64,000 nucleotides of DNA, taken from positions 1,674,001 through 1,738,000 of the forward strand of contig JAWKNO010000001.1 in the NCBI GenBank assembly GCA_041391665.1, in the 5' to 3' direction. Below, piece by piece: positions 62,331-64,000 of this stretch. The notes beneath the pieces are model-generated. The model was not told where the DNA came from and made no database searches. It saw only the letters and a program-made list of their open reading frames with translations. Positions within the stretch are counted from its first letter, which is position 1. Every line of letters begins with the position of its first letter. Made by a program: the position numbers and the translations under genes. This DNA is from Bacteroidia bacterium. Its GTDB lineage: Bacteria > Bacteroidota > Bacteroidia > J057.

Positions 62331-62855
62331 CTATGGTTGAGGGGGCTTATACCATTTTTTGCGAAATACAACCATCGCAATGAATAGAAAAGATAAAAGT
62401 ACTGCAAAACCCAGCGTATAGGCAAGAAAGGATGTATCTGCTGTACTATTTTGGGGCGGGAAAGCATCTTGTGCGAATGGCACTTCACCAGATATATGGC
62501 TGATAAGGGTATTGCCCATACAGCCATCGGTTTTGAGCCCAAATTTTTTCTTTACAAAAACGAGATATGTGCTATCCGCTTTAAAGGGGTAACCACAGTC
62601 TTTTTCCCAGGGAGCATTGACGATAAGGTATTTTGCCGCAGGGCGTTTCCATGTACGGTTTACTTCAAAAGAATACTTAAGCCCTCCGGACATCCAGTTG
62701 GTATTGACAAATACCACTTTACCTTCAAAAACAAGGTCTGCATCGGCAAAAGATTGAGTGATATCGGTATCTGGTTCACAGGAGCACGGTTGAGCCAAAG
62801 CCTGACCTGTAAGGAGGCACAGAGAAAACAGAACCGCGAAAAGGAGTTTTTTCAT
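62331..62855 (-). CDS. TIMP-like (NTR fold) exported protein with C-terminal membrane helix
   Basis: Signal peptide (KKLLFAVLFSLCLLTGQALA) followed by QPCSCEPDTD and FADADLVFEGKVVFVN. The Cys-x-Cys start after cleavage, then a run of strands with a conserved late Cys pair (EKDCGYPFKADSTYLVFVKK, KTDGCMGNTL), is the layout of bacterial TIMP-like domains of the OB/NTR fold. A single C-terminal helix at about 145-165 (LAYTLGFAVLLSFLFIAMVV) and a basic end (FRKKWYKPP) would anchor it with the domain outside. A function as a protease inhibitor is only a family-name analogy. Confidence 0.75.
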   Translation of the reverse strand: MKKLLFAVLFSLCLLTGQALAQPCSCEPDTDITQSFADADLVFEGKVVFVNTNWMSGGLKYSFEVNRTWKRPAAKYLIVNAPWEKDCGYPFKADSTYLVFVKKKFGLKTDGCMGNTLISHISGEVPFAQDAFPPQNSTADTSFLAYTLGFAVLLSFLFIAMVVFRKKWYKPPQP

Positions 62856-62865
62856 AGCAGTAAAG

Positions 62866-62901
62866 CTAAAAAAAATCCGGCGGCTGTAAACAGACGCCGG
62901 A
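62866..62901 (-). terminator. Rho-independent terminator of the ctpA-type gene
   Basis: TCCGGCG (62876-62882) pairs with CGCCGGA (62895-62901) with a short loop. On the minus strand the stem leads into TTTTTTTTAGC. It lies just past the stop of the S41 peptidase gene. Confidence 0.85.
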
Positions 62902-62919
62902 AGAATCTATGTATTTCTT

Positions 62920-64000
62920 TTAGTTTGATCCTTTAGAAAGCAGTTTGCGGTAGGTATCTGGATTTTCCAGAACCTGGATAGCAGAATTAATATCAGAATC
63001 TTCGCCAAATGTCACCTGGATTTCACCGGGTTTGTAATAATATCGCCGGGCGATTTCCTGACGGAGGAGCATGACAATTTCTTTTTTGTGTTTCTGAAGG
63101 TCTTTGTCTTTTACCAGTGCCAGTTTGCGATCGAGTTCAGAGAGCGCTGATTTTAGCTGATCTGAATAGGATTCTTTTTCTACGGTTTCAACCAGTTTGT
63201 CCATTTGTTTTTCCGCATTGGTTTCGTAATCAAACTTTTGGGCTCGTACAAAATCGACAAACTCCCGGTAGGTTTCATCAGAGATTACAAACTCTCTGGG
63301 GGAAGGGATGGTCGGGTGGTTTTTGACAAATTGAGTAGCAAAATCAAAAATAAGGTTTTGGCTGCTGAGTTCGTTGGTAACGATATTGTTTTTTGTTACT
63401 TCTACGGCTACGTCTGGTTCGATTCCACCACCATCATAGACCGTTCTTCCATTTCGGGTTGTAAAGGAATTTTTGAGGCTGTCAGGAATTCTCGCTACGC
63501 TGCCATCTTCATTGCGTTCCGCATAATTGATTGCTTGAATACAGCGCCCGCTGGGCGTGTAATATTTGGCAGTCGTGACTTTCAGTTGGGTATTATAACT
63601 CAGGGGCCGGATATTTTGCACAAGCCCTTTCCCAAAACTTTTTTGGCCTACAATGACGCCGCGGTCAAGATCCTGAATAGATCCGGCGACAATTTCGGAT
63701 GCGCTGGCGCTTCGGCTGTTGACCAATACAGCAAGAGGAATTTCGGTATCTACAGCATGGCGCTGAGCGTTATGTACATGGCGAGTGCCATCAATCCTGC
63801 CCCGGGTTTCTACGATCAATTCTTTTTCCGGAACAAATACATTCGCAACATTTACCGCTTCGTCCAACCTGCCTCCGGGGTTTCCTCTAAGATCGAGGAT
63901 AATACCGGAAAGCTGGGGATTTTCCTTTTTTAAGGTTTTGGTTGCTTCCTGCACTTCCAGCCCTGCATCCTGAGTAAAACCAGTCAGAGATATATAACCT
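62920..64000 (-). CDS. S41-family C-terminal processing peptidase, 5' part outside the window
   Basis: The open frame runs to the edge of the window and continues beyond it, so the N-terminus (signal, PDZ domain) is missing. The visible part starts in the S41 core: SGIILDLRGNPGGRLDEAVN, then LVNSRSASASEIVAGSIQDL with the catalytic Ser, VGQKSFGKGLVQNIRPLSYN with the catalytic Lys, and TTAKYYTPSGRCIQAINYAE. A helical C-terminal domain of about 150 residues (QFVKNHPTIPSPREFVISDE, FVDFVRAQKFDYETNAEKQM) follows, as in Bacteroidota CtpA proteins. It cleaves proteins in the periplasm or outer envelope. An apparent internal start at 63954 (GTG) is not used. Confidence 0.92.
   Translation of the reverse strand, partial: GYISLTGFTQDAGLEVQEATKTLKKENPQLSGIILDLRGNPGGRLDEAVNVANVFVPEKELIVETRGRIDGTRHVHNAQRHAVDTEIPLAVLVNSRSASASEIVAGSIQDLDRGVIVGQKSFGKGLVQNIRPLSYNTQLKVTTAKYYTPSGRCIQAINYAERNEDGSVARIPDSLKNSFTTRNGRTVYDGGGIEPDVAVEVTKNNIVTNELSSQNLIFDFATQFVKNHPTIPSPREFVISDETYREFVDFVRAQKFDYETNAEKQMDKLVETVEKESYSDQLKSALSELDRKLALVKDKDLQKHKKEIVMLLRQEIARRYYYKPGEIQVTFGEDSDINSAIQVLENPDTYRKLLSKGSN

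Overview
The window reads as a chromosome segment of a Bacteroidota bacterium. The evidence is a SusC/SusD pair with an ECF sigma/FecR switch, a type IX secretion C-terminal sorting domain, TAnnTTTG-type -7 promoter elements, many exported lipoproteins and an absence of Shine-Dalgarno-driven starts. A Saprospiria- or Lewinella-like host is a plausible guess from gene style, but it is inference only. No transposase, integrase, phage gene or CRISPR array was seen. The segment looks like stable chromosome with accessory patches.

Layout. 1-370 is an array of degenerate repeats. 380-11024 is a glycan-utilisation locus: a GH78-type rhamnosidase on the minus strand, divergent from ECF sigma, FecR anti-sigma, an STN-bearing SusC, SusD and an exported polysaccharide-pyruvyl-transferase-like lipoprotein. 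11043-13836 (minus) carries a second ECF sigma factor with a Cys-containing tail, an SRPBCC protein, a small unknown and an esterase lipoprotein. 13945-15780 holds an orphan lipoprotein and a NYN-LOTUS protein. 15846-18700 (minus) is a nucleoside hydrolase / ribokinase / transporter cassette. 18808-23175 (minus) has an SRPBCC protein, a large exported alpha-toroid-like protein of unknown activity, an SDR and an AraC regulator. 23404-26526 is an OmpR/HisK two-component pair plus a TPR protein. metH (26616-30326) follows, then a TPR-HisKA_2 kinase with a LuxR-type regulator. 32918-35447 (minus) holds a type IX-sorted delta-60 protein, a DUF1761-like membrane protein and a VOC protein. 35741-39592 pairs a CHAT-fold membrane protein that has lost its catalytic His with a TPR metallopeptidase. 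39606-40936 (minus) has a rhodanese and an aquaglyceroporin. 41276-43523 is tRNA-Gln, prs, rplY and pth. 43525-46020 (minus) is a sugar-acid dehydratase plus SDR operon. Next come an OmpA lipoprotein and prfC. 48943-54615 (minus) is prmA followed by a 1609-residue exported protein of unknown function. 54798-59358 contains small exported proteins, RidA, an M20 amidohydrolase, a Uma2 protein and a monoglyceride-lipase-like hydrolase. 59630-61566 holds two tandem proteins that look like the C-terminal half of RecQ without the helicase. The window ends with ung, a TIMP-like protein and the 3' part of a ctpA-type protease gene.

The most unusual items are the tandem helicase-less RecQ-tail pair, the CHAT protein with His to Leu at its catalytic position, the small exported protein built of FA(D/N)-x-x-V/I-F repeats (possibly of the knotted DUF6150 family), the 1609-aa envelope protein behind prmA, and an exported Tat/lipobox version of a pyruvyl-transferase fold. 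All domain calls were made by eye from motifs; no database search was run.
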